Positions 20,745-30,600 of a stretch of 59,648 nt of DNA are shown piece by piece. The stretch spans positions 1 to 59,648 of the forward strand of contig CABQJJ010000006.1 of assembly GCA_902464485.1 (NCBI GenBank). The letters are read 5' to 3'. The notes below the pieces were generated by a model that saw only the letters and a list, made by a program, of their open reading frames with translations, was not told where the DNA came from and searched no databases. The translations under genes and the position numbers were made by a program. The DNA comes from an uncultured Collinsella sp. (GTDB taxonomy: Bacteria > Actinomycetota > Coriobacteriia > Coriobacteriales > Coriobacteriaceae). Position 1 is the stretch's first letter. Each line of letters starts with the position of its first letter.

Positions 20745-20763
20745 TTGATATGACAGGAAGTTT

Positions 20764-21723
20764 ATGGCTGAGAAGAACCCTTTGACTCCGGAAGAAGTGA
20801 CGGAGTTATTCTCCGAGATCGATGCATCCGGCGTTTTGGATCCGACGCTTGCCAAAAAGCGCACCGAGCGCATGCGCGAAAAAGAGGCCGCCGTCGAGCG
20901 CGGCGACAAGGCAGCGCTGGTGCAGCTTCGCAGCGAGGATCGCGCGAGCCAGACAAAGCAGATTGACCCGCTGTCCGAGGACGACCCTTCGGGTTCGCAG
21001 GTGAGTCATACTATTACGAAGACCGCCATGGCTGTGGTCATCGGCATCCTTGTGCTGATTGTTGGCATGCAGATTGGCTACGGCGTGATGCGCCGTTTGA
21101 ATACCGCCAATCTGTCCGAGAGCGTTTCGGTCGATACCGTTTCTACGGCACTCAAGGGTGGACTCGAGTGGGGCAACGGCTTTACGCAGTTCCCGCTCGA
21201 CTTTACCGTCGATGAGGCCGATGAGCGTACGGGCACGGTCGAGGTGACGGTGTTGGACACGTCGTCTGCCAACGAGCTCGAGCTGCTGTCCAATGGGCAG
21301 ATTCAAGCTGCGGCGCTCGCGACCAATGCCCTGCTCAATGATAAGATCGACCGCGTGGTATACAACGTCCATGCCTATATCGACGAGGACAGCAGGATTC
21401 AGCACGATTCCTTCTTTGGTATGTTTCCCGCCCAGGGCCACCAGAGCGCCATCCTGACGTTCGTGTGGACCAAGAGCTCGTCTAACGCCACGAATATCGA
21501 CTGGAAGATGCGTATTGTGAGCATGGACGATACCATTGCCGAGCGTATTCAGAAGCAGGTGAACTCGGTGTCGTCGCTCATTGAGGACCCGGTCGTGAGC
21601 CAGACCAAGATCACGGAAGAGCAGGCCGAGCGCAACCTTGAGCACCGCCTGCACGGTCGCGAGATCTTCCGTGGCGGAAAGCCCGACCGCACGCCGTCCG
21701 ACCTGCTGGAGCAGAATAAATAA
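20764..21723 (+). CDS. Unknown membrane-anchored protein
   Basis: 319 residues, 19 bp behind the ABC exporter with a RBS (AGGAAG) and likely co-transcribed. Residues 1-80 are charged and probably cytoplasmic (EKEAAVERGDKAAL). One membrane helix lies at ~84-107 (AMAVVIGILVLIVGMQIGYG). Residues ~110-319 are outside and contain a mixed alpha/beta fold (LEWGNGFTQFPLDFTVDE, NVHAYIDEDS). I do not recognise the family. A strong terminator follows. Role may be linked to the exporter, by position only. Confidence 0.75.
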   Translation: MAEKNPLTPEEVTELFSEIDASGVLDPTLAKKRTERMREKEAAVERGDKAALVQLRSEDRASQTKQIDPLSEDDPSGSQVSHTITKTAMAVVIGILVLIVGMQIGYGVMRRLNTANLSESVSVDTVSTALKGGLEWGNGFTQFPLDFTVDEADERTGTVEVTVLDTSSANELELLSNGQIQAAALATNALLNDKIDRVVYNVHAYIDEDSRIQHDSFFGMFPAQGHQSAILTFVWTKSSSNATNIDWKMRIVSMDDTIAERIQKQVNSVSSLIEDPVVSQTKITEEQAERNLEHRLHGREIFRGGKPDRTPSDLLEQNK

Positions 21724-21730
21724 GACGCCA

Positions 21731-21771
21731 TCATCCCGCGTGAGCCAAGTGCCCGCGCGGGATGATTTTTT
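21731..21771 (+). terminator. Terminator after the exporter pair
   Basis: Perfect 10-bp stem TCATCCCGCG (21731-21740) with CGCGGGATGA (21756-21765), then six T residues. Confidence 0.9.
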
Positions 21772-21931
21772 AATCCCCGTCCCAGAAAAATCATTATGCA
21801 TAGAAAGTCATAATTATCATTTCGTAAACATTTCGATGAAATTAACGCCATGGAGCATACTTGCGGTTACAATACCGCGAGGCCTAACTACCAACCTTTA
21901 AGCCGGTCCTGTGAGACCGGGAAGGAGAATT

Positions 21932-23437
21932 ATGGCGAACAACCATACCGCGGGCACTGCTGCCCGCACCATCGCGCCCAGCGAACTTTGCCAGCGTATG
22001 CTGGCAAAAACCAGTAAGGGCATCTGCGGTCCCTGCATCCTGTACCTTGAGGATGGGACCATTTTTTATGGACGTGCATGCGGCGCCGAGGGCACCGCGA
22101 CCGGCGAAGTCTGCTTCAACACCTCGCTCGAGGGCTATTTTGAGGTTATGACCGATCCGAGCTATGCCGGCCAAATCGTAACCATGACCTATCCGCAGAT
22201 CGGCAACTACGGCATCGATGAGACCGACGTCCAGTCGGCTTTCCCTGGTGACGCCGCTCGCCCTGCGGGCGCTCCGGCCATGCGTGGCATGATCGTGCGC
22301 GACATGTGCGCCACGCCTTCTAACTGGCGTTCTGCCGAAAGCGTGCCGGAGTACCTGCGCGCCCACGGTATCGTCGCCATCGAGGGCGTCGACACCCGCG
22401 CCTTGGTGCGCCACCTGCGCGACAACGGCTCCAAGATGGGCATCATCTCGACCGAGGTCTTTGACGCCGACGAACTTGCCGAGCGTCTGGCCGCAGCTCC
22501 CACGTTGGTGGGCGAGAACTTGGTCAAGACCGTGAGCTGCCCTGAGCCTCATGCCTTTACTGCGAGCGATCTGCCTGCTACGCATGATTTTGCGCTCACC
22601 GCCGCCGCCCCTGCTCGCCACAAGGTGGTTGCCTACGACTGCGGCGTGAAGCGCGGCATTCTGGAGGGCCTGGTCCGCGCCGGCTGCGACCTGACCGTTG
22701 TGCCGTGGGATACGCCCGCCCAGCAGGTGCTCGACATGAATCCCGATGGCGTCTTTTTGTCCAACGGCCCCGGCGATCCCGATGCCGTGGTGGAGACCTA
22801 CGAGCAGGTGCAGCAGCTGATCGGCAAGGTGCCGGTCTTTGGTATTTGCCTGGGTCATCAGATGATCAGTCTGGCCTGTGGCGCTCAGATGGAAAAGCTT
22901 AAGTTCGGTCACCGCGGTGGTAACCAGCCGGTTATGAACCTGGTGAGCCGCCGCGTGGAGATTACCGCGCAAAACCATGGCTTTGGCCTGCTGTTCCCCA
23001 GCCTGGGCAAGCTTGTCCCCGAGCTTTCGGGCGGCGAGACCGAGCATGCGGCCGATGGCGACCTGCGGGTTTGGGTACGCCGCGGCATCGCGCCGGTCGT
23101 GATGAACGAGCACTTCGGTCGCATTCGCCTGACGCACGTGAACCTCAACGACGGCACGGCCGAGGGCATCCAGCTGCTCGACGCCCCGTGCTTCTCGGTC
23201 CAGTACCACCCCGAGGCCTCGCCCGGCCCCACCGACGCCCACTATCTCTTTACCGCCTTTACGCGACTCATGGACGGCGAGGAGAACTATCTGGACATCG
23301 ACACCGCGAAGGACCGCCTCGCTGGCTGGAACTTTGCCGATGGTGGTTCCGCCGTTCTACCGAACGGCGGACCGGTCGACGCTGCGGCTGCATCTGACAC
23401 ATCATCTTGCCGTTCTGCTTCGGACGCGCGGGCATAA
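21932..23437 (+). CDS. carA: Carbamoyl-phosphate synthase small subunit
   Basis: 501 residues from ATG 21932 (AAGGAGAATT just upstream; ATG 21911 rejected). Supplies ammonia from glutamine to CarB for arginine and pyrimidine synthesis. N-terminal domain FNTSLEGYFEVMTDPSY, then a class I amidotransferase with nucleophile FGICLGHQM and the YHPEASPGP catalytic histidine/glutamate. CarA normally ends soon after the TRLM(D) helix; here about 45 residues of low-complexity Ala/Ser sequence follow, encoded by a hairpin element (23345-23487). That tail is likely a repeat-derived extension. Confidence 0.96.
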   Translation: MANNHTAGTAARTIAPSELCQRMLAKTSKGICGPCILYLEDGTIFYGRACGAEGTATGEVCFNTSLEGYFEVMTDPSYAGQIVTMTYPQIGNYGIDETDVQSAFPGDAARPAGAPAMRGMIVRDMCATPSNWRSAESVPEYLRAHGIVAIEGVDTRALVRHLRDNGSKMGIISTEVFDADELAERLAAAPTLVGENLVKTVSCPEPHAFTASDLPATHDFALTAAAPARHKVVAYDCGVKRGILEGLVRAGCDLTVVPWDTPAQQVLDMNPDGVFLSNGPGDPDAVVETYEQVQQLIGKVPVFGICLGHQMISLACGAQMEKLKFGHRGGNQPVMNLVSRRVEITAQNHGFGLLFPSLGKLVPELSGGETEHAADGDLRVWVRRGIAPVVMNEHFGRIRLTHVNLNDGTAEGIQLLDAPCFSVQYHPEASPGPTDAHYLFTAFTRLMDGEENYLDIDTAKDRLAGWNFADGGSAVLPNGGPVDAAAASDTSSCRSASDARA

Positions 23438-23487
23438 GCCCAGCGCGCCCTCGCATCACGGCAACCTGATGCACCAGCTGCACCCTC
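23345..23487. repeat. Composite hairpin element overlapping the carA 3' end
   Basis: A 10-bp perfect hairpin TCCGCCGTTC (23348-23357) with loop TACC and GAACGGCGGA (23362-23371), followed by the linker GGTCGACGCTGC (23374-23385), exactly as at 18725-18765, but with a different stem. Then an imperfect long stem (TGCGGCTGCATC ... CTTGCCGT with ACGGCAACC ... AGCTGCA) over an apical part containing GCGGGCATAAGCCC. The carA stop codon lies inside it. Confidence 0.65.
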
Positions 23488-23535
23488 GCTGACTTTTCCA
23501 AAACATTGAGTCAGCCTCTCTAGGAGGTTTTAAAT

Positions 23536-26500
23536 ATGCCTAAACGTACTGACATCAAGCGTATCCTCGTCATCGGTTCGGGCCCCATCGTCATTGGCCA
23601 GGCCTGCGAGTTTGACTATTCTGGCGCCCAGGCCTGCAAGGTGCTCAAGGAGGATGGCTTTGAGGTCATCCTGGTCAACTCCAACCCTGCGACCATCATG
23701 ACCGACCCGGGTCTGGCCGACCGCACCTATGTCGAGCCCATCACCGCTGAATTTATCGAGCGCGTGATCAAGAAGGAGCGCCCGGACGCGCTGTTGCCCA
23801 CGCTGGGCGGTCAGACCGGCCTCAATGCCGCCGTCGAGCTGGCAAAGGACGGCACGCTCGACAAGTACGGCGTCGAGATGATCGGCTGCGACCTGGCCGC
23901 CATCGAGCGCGGCGAGGACCGCAAGCTCTTTAACGAGGCCATGGCCGAGATCGGCCTGGAGGTCGCGCGCTCGGGCTATGCCTACAGCGTGGAAGACGCT
24001 GAGGCCATCGCCGAGCGCGTGGGCTACCCCTGCGTGCTGCGCCCGAGCTTTACCTTGGGCGGCGCCGGCGGCGGCATCGCACACACCCACGAGGAGCTCG
24101 TCTCTATCGTGAGCCAGGGCCTTGAGCTCTCGCCCGCCCACGAGGTACTGGTCGAGGAGTCCATCGAGGGCTGGAAAGAGTACGAGATGGAGGTCATGCG
24201 CGACCACGCCGGCAATGGCATCATCGTGTGCTCCATCGAGAACCTCGACCCCATGGGCGTGCATACCGGCGACTCCATCACCGTGGCGCCGGCGCAGACG
24301 CTCTCCGACCTTGAATATCAGCGCATGCGTGTTGCCTCGCTTGCCATCTTGGAAAAGATCGGCGTCGAGACCGGCGGCTCTAACGTGCAATTTGCCGTGA
24401 ACCCCCAGACCGGTCGCCTAATCGTCATCGAGATGAACCCGCGTGTGAGCCGTTCGTCTGCACTGGCCTCCAAGGCCACGGGTTTCCCCATCGCTAAGGC
24501 CGCCGCTCGCCTGGCCGTGGGCTACACGCTCGACGAGATCGTCAACGACATCACCAAAGCCACGCCTGCCTGCTTTGAGCCCACGATCGACTACTGTGTG
24601 GTCAAGGTGCCGCGCTTTGCCTTTGAGAAGTTTAAGGGTACCGACCCCACGCTCACCACGCGCATGAAGGCCGTGGGCGAGATCATGGCGATCGGCCGCA
24701 CCTTTGAGGAGGCCTTTGGCAAGGCCATGCGCTCGCTGGAAGACGGGCACCAGGGTATTTGCGCCGGTGGCAAGGAAGGCGCCGATAAGCTGAGCGACGA
24801 TGAGCTCGCTCAAGCCGTGGCAACGCCGACCGAGCACCGCATTTTCTTTGTGGTCGAGGCCCTGCGCCGCGGCTGGGATGTCGCACGCATCCATGCTATT
24901 TGCGGTATCGATCCGTGGTACCTCAACCGCATCAACGATATGGTGCAGGTCCAGGAGAGCATCCGCGGCCTGCGTGTGGAGGATATCGACGCCGACGCGA
25001 TGCGCCTGCTCAAGCAGTACGGCACGAGCGACGCCGAGATTGCCGCGCTGACCGGCTCGGATGAGCGCTTTGTGCGCGCCTATCGCAAGGGTCTAGGCGT
25101 GGTTCCCAGCATGAAGACGGTCGATACCTGCGCCGCCGAGTTCTCGAGTGCCACGGAATATCACTACAAGACCTACGAGAATATCTACCGCACGAGCCCG
25201 GTCGCCAAGAAGTGCGTTGCCCCCGACGAGACCACGCCGGCAGATAAGCCCAAAGCGATGATTCTGGGTGCCGGCCCCAACCGTATTGGCCAGGGTATCG
25301 AGTTCGACTACTGCTGCGTGCATGCGAGCTATGCACTGGCGGCCCGCGGCTTTGAGACCATCATGGTCAACTGCAACCCCGAGACCGTCTCGACCGACTA
25401 CGACACGTCCGACCGCCTGTACTTTGAACCGCTCACCTACGAGGACGTCATGGACGTCATTGACGTTGAGCGTCCCGACGGCGTCGTGGTGACGCTTGGC
25501 GGCCAGACCCCGCTTAAGCTGGCACGTATGCTCGAGGAGAGCGGCGTCAACATCATGGGCACCAAGCCCGACGCCATCGACTTTGCCGAGGACCGCGAGC
25601 GCTTTGCCGCCCTGCTCGACAAGCTGGGCATTATGTATCCGCCGGCGGGCCAGGCAACCTCGTTTGAGGAGGCCGAGGCCGTGGCTGCGCACATTGGCTA
25701 CCCGCTGCTTGTGCGTCCGAGCTATGTGTTGGGCGGCCGCGGCATGATGATCGCCTACGATGCCGAGCATCTGCGCGATTACATGGCCGAGGCCGCGCGC
25801 ATTAGCCCCGACTACCCGGTGTACCTCGACCGCTTCCTGGAGGGTGCGATCGAGTCCGACGTCGACGCTCTGTGTGACGGCGAGGAGGTCTACATCGGCG
25901 GTATCCTGGAGCATATCGAGGAGGCTGGTATCCACTCCGGTGACTCCGCGACCTGCATTCCGCCGTTCAGCTTTAGCGAGAGCCTGCAGGCGAAGCTCCG
26001 CGAGACCACGCGCCGCATCGCGATGGCGCTGGGCGTCCGCGGCCTGGTCAACGTGCAGTACGCCATCAAGGGCGAGACCGTCTACGTGATCGAGGCCAAC
26101 CCGCGCGCAAGCCGTACCGTGCCGTTTATCTCCAAGGCCACCGGCGTGCCGCTGGCCAAGTGCGCCGCGCGCATCATGGCGGGCGATTCCATCGCGAGCC
26201 TGGAGCTGCCGAGCGATGAGCGTCAGCTGGACTGGTTCTGCATGAAGGAGGCCGTCATGCCCTGGGGCCGTTTCCCGGGTGCCGACGTTATCCTGGGGCC
26301 CGAGATGAAGTCGACGGGCGAGGTCATGGGTATCGCCAAGAGCTATCCCGAGGCATATGCCAAGACGCAGCTGGCTATTGACTACAAGCTGCCTGATCCC
26401 AGCAGCGGCAAGGTATTCATTAGCGTGTGCGACCGCGACAAGCGTCACATCCTTTCGGTCGCGCGCATCCTGCGCTATCTGGGCTTCGATATCTGCTCCA

Positions 26501-26850
26501 CCGAGGGCACGGCGCGCGTGCTGCGCGGCGGCAACGTGACGTGCGAGATCGTGGAGAAGATCAGCGGCCCGCACGACGGCGAGCGTCCCAACATCGGCGA
26601 CCTGATTGCCGACGGCAAGATCGCGGTGATCATCAACACGCCGTACGGTCCGGGTTCGCGCGGCGACGGCTATCTGCTGCGCACCGAGGCCGTTCGTCGT
26701 GGCGTGACCTGTGTGACGGCGATGTCTGCCGCCAACACATATGTGAGCGCCATCGAGGCTGTGCGCGAGGACCAGCAGGGTCACGGCAGCGCCAACGACA
26801 TGGGCATGGACGTCATTGCCCTGCAGGACCTGCCGCAGTACACGGTGTAG
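23536..26850 (+). CDS. carB: Carbamoyl-phosphate synthase large subunit
   Basis: 1104 residues, slightly over the usual ~1070. Two homologous ATP-grasp halves (about 1-400 and 560-940; LPTLGGQTGLN, VTLGGQTPLKLA) phosphorylate bicarbonate and carbamate; the C-terminal ~150 residues form the MGS-like allosteric domain (VFISVCDRDKRHIL). Works with CarA as a channelled heterodimer. RBS AGGAGG precedes ATG 23536 by 8 nt. It lies 98 bp behind carA with only the repeat element between, so the pair is probably one operon. Confidence 0.98.
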   Translation: MPKRTDIKRILVIGSGPIVIGQACEFDYSGAQACKVLKEDGFEVILVNSNPATIMTDPGLADRTYVEPITAEFIERVIKKERPDALLPTLGGQTGLNAAVELAKDGTLDKYGVEMIGCDLAAIERGEDRKLFNEAMAEIGLEVARSGYAYSVEDAEAIAERVGYPCVLRPSFTLGGAGGGIAHTHEELVSIVSQGLELSPAHEVLVEESIEGWKEYEMEVMRDHAGNGIIVCSIENLDPMGVHTGDSITVAPAQTLSDLEYQRMRVASLAILEKIGVETGGSNVQFAVNPQTGRLIVIEMNPRVSRSSALASKATGFPIAKAAARLAVGYTLDEIVNDITKATPACFEPTIDYCVVKVPRFAFEKFKGTDPTLTTRMKAVGEIMAIGRTFEEAFGKAMRSLEDGHQGICAGGKEGADKLSDDELAQAVATPTEHRIFFVVEALRRGWDVARIHAICGIDPWYLNRINDMVQVQESIRGLRVEDIDADAMRLLKQYGTSDAEIAALTGSDERFVRAYRKGLGVVPSMKTVDTCAAEFSSATEYHYKTYENIYRTSPVAKKCVAPDETTPADKPKAMILGAGPNRIGQGIEFDYCCVHASYALAARGFETIMVNCNPETVSTDYDTSDRLYFEPLTYEDVMDVIDVERPDGVVVTLGGQTPLKLARMLEESGVNIMGTKPDAIDFAEDRERFAALLDKLGIMYPPAGQATSFEEAEAVAAHIGYPLLVRPSYVLGGRGMMIAYDAEHLRDYMAEAARISPDYPVYLDRFLEGAIESDVDALCDGEEVYIGGILEHIEEAGIHSGDSATCIPPFSFSESLQAKLRETTRRIAMALGVRGLVNVQYAIKGETVYVIEANPRASRTVPFISKATGVPLAKCAARIMAGDSIASLELPSDERQLDWFCMKEAVMPWGRFPGADVILGPEMKSTGEVMGIAKSYPEAYAKTQLAIDYKLPDPSSGKVFISVCDRDKRHILSVARILRYLGFDICSTEGTARVLRGGNVTCEIVEKISGPHDGERPNIGDLIADGKIAVIINTPYGPGSRGDGYLLRTEAVRRGVTCVTAMSAANTYVSAIEAVREDQQGHGSANDMGMDVIALQDLPQYTV

Positions 26851-26857
26851 TTGACCT

Positions 26858-26950
26858 GGCCGGTCGGGGCGGGAGGGGCCGAGTTTCCCCCTTCGCTCCG
26901 GCTGCAAGCAGAGTCGCTCAGGGGGAAACTCGGCCCCTCCCGCCCCGGCC
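26858..26950. repeat. Long hairpin, family B copy 3 (reverse)
   Basis: Stem of 30 bp plus a 4-nt bulge (26858-26891 with 26921-26950; the arms contain GGGCGGGAGGGGCC). The 29-nt apex (26892-26920) contains TTCGCTCCGGCTGC and GAGTCGCTCA and, read on the minus strand, matches the apical modules at 31940 and 32045. The stems of the three copies are unrelated. Confidence 0.85.
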
Positions 26951-27024
26951 TGTGGTGACTTGGCTGCACCGTGTACTGTCGAAGGGGCTTTGCGCGATGA
27001 CTAGGGCTGAGAAATAAAGTGAGT

Positions 27025-27065
27025 GTGGGCCCTGCCGTTTGAATGAACGGCAGAGCCCACGTTTT
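27025..27065 (+). terminator. Hairpin with T-tail downstream of carB
   Basis: Stem 27025-27039 with 27046-27060 (GTGGGC...GCCCAC outer part), followed by GTTTTG. Probable carB terminator. Confidence 0.7.
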
Positions 27066-27071
27066 GTATGG

Positions 27072-27109
27072 GGTCCTCCGGTGAATGCAACTCACCGGAG
27101 GACCTTTTT
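27072..27109 (+). terminator. Strong terminator downstream of carB
   Basis: Perfect 13-bp stem GGTCCTCCGGTGA (27072-27084) with TCACCGGAGGACC (27092-27104), loop ATGCAAC, five T residues. Second of two tandem terminators. Confidence 0.9.
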
Positions 27110-27134
27110 GTTGCCTGTCGAGAGTGCCGCTGGA

Positions 27135-27330
27135 CAGTTAGTTCAGATATGTATTTTTGAAATGGTGAACGAAGGCCGATTTGGACTCAATTGGGTTGTT
27201 TGTGACGTGTCGAAGCGCTAAAAGAGGCTCGATCAAGGGCAAATAATTCCAATATTGAGCCCGCGGTGAATTCTAAACGGCAGTTTTGCGCTCAAGGGGC
27301 GGGTAATACAATACATATCTGAACTAACTG
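27135..27330. repeat. MITE-like element with 21-bp inverted ends
   Basis: Perfect 21-bp inverted termini (27135-27155 and 27310-27330; CAGTTAGTTCAG at the outer edge) bound a 196-bp AT-rich unit with no open frame. No transposase nearby. Confidence 0.7.
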
Positions 27331-27488
27331 ACCACCACCTGTTATTACCCCTCTCTACCCTCCCCCTAATCTACCGTTCGCTACAGCAATATCGCACAGG
27401 GCGCGATGCCGAACTGTGTGAAAAAAATGTGGTAGGAAACGAATTACGTCCGTTCGCCTGCGCAAAAAGGACGTCTGCCGAATCGATG
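27331..27488. other. Gene-free stretch upstream of the GH110-like gene
   Basis: No open frame with a ribosome-binding site and no clear repeat; AT-rich, presumably regulatory. Confidence 0.4.
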
Positions 27489-27517
27489 TTAACGTACCCA
27501 TACAAGTGAAACATACT
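27489..27517 (+). promoter_or_regulatory. Predicted promoter of the GH110-like gene
   Basis: TTAACG at 27489-27494, 17-bp spacer, CATACT at 27512-27517. Confidence 0.4.
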
Positions 27518-27605
27518 TTCCCATGATTGTTTACGCTGCGTGCAGCATGTCGCGAGAGGCGGGCGCTATGGCCGACCGTGTTGAATTGTATGGAATGGAC
27601 GCCGA

Positions 27606-27614
27606 GGGGGGGGG
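27606..27614 (+). repeat. Poly-G tract (9 G)
   Basis: Nine consecutive G residues between a possible ATG at 27590 and the favoured starts at 27632/27635. With nine G, ATG 27590 is in frame with the large protein. Such tracts are typical slippage sites. Confidence 0.9.
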
Positions 27615-27631
27615 CGAAACCTCAGCGTCAT

Positions 27632-30600
27632 ATGATGAGCGGCCGTGCTCATGCGAAGGCGGCGGGCGATTGTCATAATCGTCGTCGGCTTCCAATGCGC
27701 GCTGTGCTCGGACTTGCCGCTGCGCTTGCGGTTGCGTCGGCTCCCGCGGCTCTGCCGGTCTCGGCGTATGCTGCCGGTACGACGGCGACCGCCGATGACC
27801 AGACGAACGCAGTTGTCATAAATGTGCGTGATTACGGCGCCGTCGCGGATAGCGGCGAAGACGCCGAGCCCGGCATCGTCAAGGCGCTCGAGGAGGCCAA
27901 GAAGGCGACGGACGCGGGCAAGTCGGTGGTCGTTTCGTTCCCCAAGGGTCGTTACGACATCTATCCCGATAAGGCGTTCAAGCGCACGCTGTATGTTTCG
28001 AACACCACCGGTGCAGACACCTCGGTGGCCGAGAAGAGCATCGGCATCCTCATCGAGGGCATGAACAACGTCACGATCGAGGGCAATGGTTCGCAGTTCA
28101 TGTTCCACGGCAAGATGACGACGTTTGCCGCACTCGAGAGCGAGAACGTGACCTTCCGCAACTATTCGGTCGACTTCCAGGTTCCCACGGTGGTGGATGT
28201 GACCGTCGAGTCGGTCGAGGGCAACTCGGCTATTGTGTATGTTCCCGAGTGCTATAACTACCGTGTCGAAAACGGTGGCGTCACCTGGTCGAGCGATGCG
28301 AGCCCCTATTCGGGCGAGACGTATTGGTCCACCCGCAACGCTATGAATTACACCCAGCGTTACGACACGGTGAACGGCCTGACCTGGCGCGGCGACACCA
28401 ACAATAACCCGCTGTTCCGCAATTCGACCATCACCGATGCCGGCAATCACCGCCTTAAGATCACGTGGTCGAACAGACCCGACGAGGTACGTCCGGGCAT
28501 GTGCTATCAGATGCGTCCGACCAAGCGCGACCATCCGGGCACATTCCTCTGGAAGAGCAAAAATGTGGTGCTGAGCAATCTCGATATCCACTTCCTGCAT
28601 GGCTTTGGCATGGTGGGGCAGTCGTCCGAGAACATTACGCTCGACGATGTCGACTTCCAGGCCGACATGACGCGCGGTCACACCACGACCGGTTACGCCG
28701 ACTTTATCCAGATGTCTGGCTGCAAGGGCAACATCGAGGTCAAGAACTGCTCGTTCTCTAACCCCCATGACGACCCAATCAACGTGCACGGCACGTATCT
28801 GCAGGTCACGCGTCGTATTTCTGATCACAAGATCGAGGTGACCTACCAGCATCACGAGACGTCTGGTTTCCCGAACTACTTTGTGGGCGACAAGGTCGAG
28901 TTCTTCCAGAAGAGTAATCTGCTGCAGGCGACCTCGGGCCAGTACACCGTTACCGCGGTTGATGGACCGGACGGTCGTGGCGGTTCGATGGGCGAGGGCT
29001 CCGGTAGCCTCACGAAAATCATCCTGACGTTTGAAGAGGCCCTGCCCGAGGAAGTGCGCGCGAACAGCTGCGTGGCGGAGAACGTTACCTACACGCCGTC
29101 GGTGTACATTCACGACAATGTCTTTAAGGAGACGCCCACCCGCGGCGTGCTGGTGACGACCCGTGGCAAGGTTCGCATCGAGAACAACATGTTTGACGGC
29201 ATGGGTATGGCCGCAATCTTTATCTCGGACGACAACAACAGCTGGTATGAGTCTGGCCATGTCGAGGATGTCACGATTTCGGGCAATGTCTTTAAGCGCG
29301 GCGCCGCCCAGGCCATCCTCGTCGATCCCACGAGGTATCCCACAGGCAGCGATCAGACCGTGCACCGTGGCATCAAGATTGAGAACAATACGTTCTTTAC
29401 ATCGAACGGATCGCAGACATGCATGGCGGTGGACGCAAAGAGCGTCAACGGGCTGAGCGTCAAGAACAACCGTTTCCTGCGTCTCGATGCTGGCGTGCAA
29501 CTGCAGCTGGCCGAAGGCTCCTCTGAGCTTACCGTGGGTCAGAATGCCCAGCTCTCGGCAACGGCATCCTCGAGCGCCATCGATGGTCAGCTGTTCTGGA
29601 TGGGACACTGCCGCAATGTGGAGTTCATGGGCAACGAGTACGACGGTGGACTCAACGCGCGCCTTTCGGCTGCGGGCATGGATCCGTCCAACGTGACGTT
29701 TACCGATGACGCCGCTAAGCTCAACGCCGATTCCAAGCAGGCAACCGGCGACGAGGTCGTGTATGAGTCGAGTGACCCTGCCGTCCTGACGGTCTCCTCT
29801 AACGGAACGGTGACTGCCAACGCTCCTGGCACCGCAACGGTGACGATGCGCGTGCGCAGCGGTTCGCGACTGGTGTATGGCGGTTCCAAGACGTTTACGG
29901 TAAGTGGCGACGCCGATGCCGCTCGGGCAGAGGATGCTGGCGCGACCGAGGCCAAGACCGCTGCAGTTTCTTCGGACGCATTCTTGGCCGAGGACTCTTC
30001 GGTGACGGGCACGGCTGCGGGCATTACCTTTAGCCCCGAGACGACCGGTTACTTTACTACCGCCACTACGCAGGAGCGCGCGCTCAGTTATCACTTTGCC
30101 GCGCGTGACGCAAATGCGAAGATTACGGCTACATTCAATGGCGCTGCCGTCGAGGCCACCGGCACCGCAACGCTTGGCGCGGGCATTAACGTGCTCGAGG
30201 TGACGGTCGCGGCTCCCGATGGCATCACGACGCGTACGTATCGTTTCGTTGTGCTCCGCTCGGGCGACAGCGCTGCGGCGCTTGCATCGCTGATGGTGGA
30301 TGGCGCCGTGGTGGAGCTTAAAGATGGCGAGTATGCCTATGCCGTGCGCAAGGATGAAGCCGGCGAGGCCGTTATTGCAGCCCAGCCCGCCTCTGCGACG
30401 AGCCGTGTGCTTCTGAGCGCCAACGGCGGCGAGATTGCCGACGGTCACGTGCAGCTGCACGCCGGCCTCAACAAGGTGTCGATTCTCGTTGTGCCCGAGA
30501 CGGGCGCCGAGCCGACCCGCTACGAGCTGTCCATCAAGGTCCCGCAGGCGGATAACGCCGTGCTCGAGCAGCTTTCGATCGACGGGGCGTCGCTCGATTC

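Noticed and set aside
27039..27221. Short frame after carB
   Set aside because: Begins in a terminator hairpin and crosses the end of the MITE-like unit; no RBS.
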